From positions 1 through 12,630 of the forward strand of contig JACZQQ010000058.1 of NCBI GenBank assembly GCA_022545645.1: a stretch of 12,630 nt of DNA, in the 5' to 3' direction. This document shows, one piece after another, positions 12,389 through 12,630 of the stretch (its first letter is position 1; each line of letters opens with the position of its first letter). The notes under the pieces were generated by a model. The model searched no databases, was not told the origin of the DNA, and worked only from the letters and a program-made list of their open reading frames with translations. The translations under genes and the position numbers were made by a program. This stretch comes from Acidobacteriota bacterium. GTDB taxonomy: Bacteria; Acidobacteriota; UBA6911; RPQK01; JADFOI01.

Positions 12389-12630
12389 ACGTTTTCGATT
12401 GTTGCCGTGGATCCAGAGAGCGGCGTCTGCGGTGCCGCAGTCGCCAGCAAATACCCAGCGGTTGGCAAAGTCGTGCCTTATGTGCGTGCGGGTGTCGGCG
12501 CGTTTTGCACTCAACATTGGCATGTTCCCAAGTGGGGTGACCGTGCTCTCGATCTTCTGGAAGCGGGCAAGCGACCGGAAGCCGTGTTCCTCGAGTTGCT
12601 TCAAGACGACGACCACGCCGAACAGCGCCA
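12389..12630 (+). CDS. DUF1028 (Ntn-hydrolase-like) N-terminal part, continues off window
   Basis: The same frame as the TatC fragment continues as TFSIVAVDPESGVCGAAVAS, KYPAVGKVVPYVRAGVGAFC, TQHWHVPKWGDRALDLLEAG and KRPEAVFLELLQDDDHAEQR. This is the standard N-terminus of DUF1028 proteins, which normally begin M-(x)-TFSIVA. The expected ATG is absent (AGC GCT ACG TTT), so it is attached to the TatC tail. DUF1028 proteins have a predicted Ntn-hydrolase fold and unclear function. About 80 residues are visible of a usual 220 or more. Base composition is less G/C-biased at third positions than in the TatC part. Confidence 0.78.

Noticed and set aside
12041..12616. N-terminal ~190 residues of a long minus-strand frame continuing the LolA-like gene
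   Set aside because: The translation is His/Arg/Gln-rich low complexity, and the opposite strand gives clean TatC and DUF1028 sequence, so it is antisense.

Overview
The window looks like bacterial chromosomal DNA of roughly 50-55% G+C. It most resembles Acidobacteriota or a related environmental lineage. That placement is an inference from protein style: a MerR-HTH/TPR fusion, a DUF4159 protein, a LolA-like protein with VFDVEP and GRIWVDD motifs, and a secreted propeller protein with NGNN...SRVYLFNPS repeats. There are no rRNA, tRNA, phage or CRISPR features.

Layout, left to right. The N-terminal half of a MoxR-type AAA+ ATPase (-) diverges from a small two-helix membrane protein (+). A minus-strand block follows. 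In transcription order it is an NTF2/SnoaL-like protein, a 933-aa secreted beta-propeller/repeat protein, a small PD-(D/E)XK-like protein, and hypoxanthine phosphoribosyltransferase, whose start overlaps the nuclease-like gene by ATGA. A plus-strand block comes next: orotate phosphoribosyltransferase, a perfect 25-bp inverted repeat, a 35-codon fragment resembling the N-terminus of Ku, a MerR-HTH/TPR protein, a 272-bp palindromic MITE-like element, a DtxR/MntR-family regulator, and an acyl-CoA synthetase overlapping the regulator by ATGA. Then come a NYN/OST-HTH (LabA-like) protein (-), a DUF4159 protein (+), and the C-terminal part of a LolA-like protein (-).

The last ~600 bases do not fit the rest. 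The LolA-like gene loses its 5' end near 12.03-12.06 kb. It runs into plus-strand sequence encoding the C-terminal half of a TatC translocase with very high GC3, which is fused in frame to the start of a DUF1028 Ntn-hydrolase-like protein that leaves the window. This is either a rearranged or horizontally acquired segment or an assembly chimera.

The most distinctive non-coding signal is in the gene junctions. All three convergent (tail-to-tail) junctions carry short-period repeats. Two are related composite elements made of octamers with consensus NKTCGTGC, mini-hairpins with TTC triloops, AT-rich heptamers and a CAGCCGG/CCGGCTG hairpin. The third is a (TCTGTTG)n heptamer array that has become the C-terminal tail of hpt. 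Separately, a 272-bp palindrome sits between the TPR gene and the DtxR gene. The two phosphoribosyltransferases indicate purine salvage and pyrimidine synthesis. I see no coherent defence system or biosynthetic cluster; the genes are mostly housekeeping and regulatory singletons.
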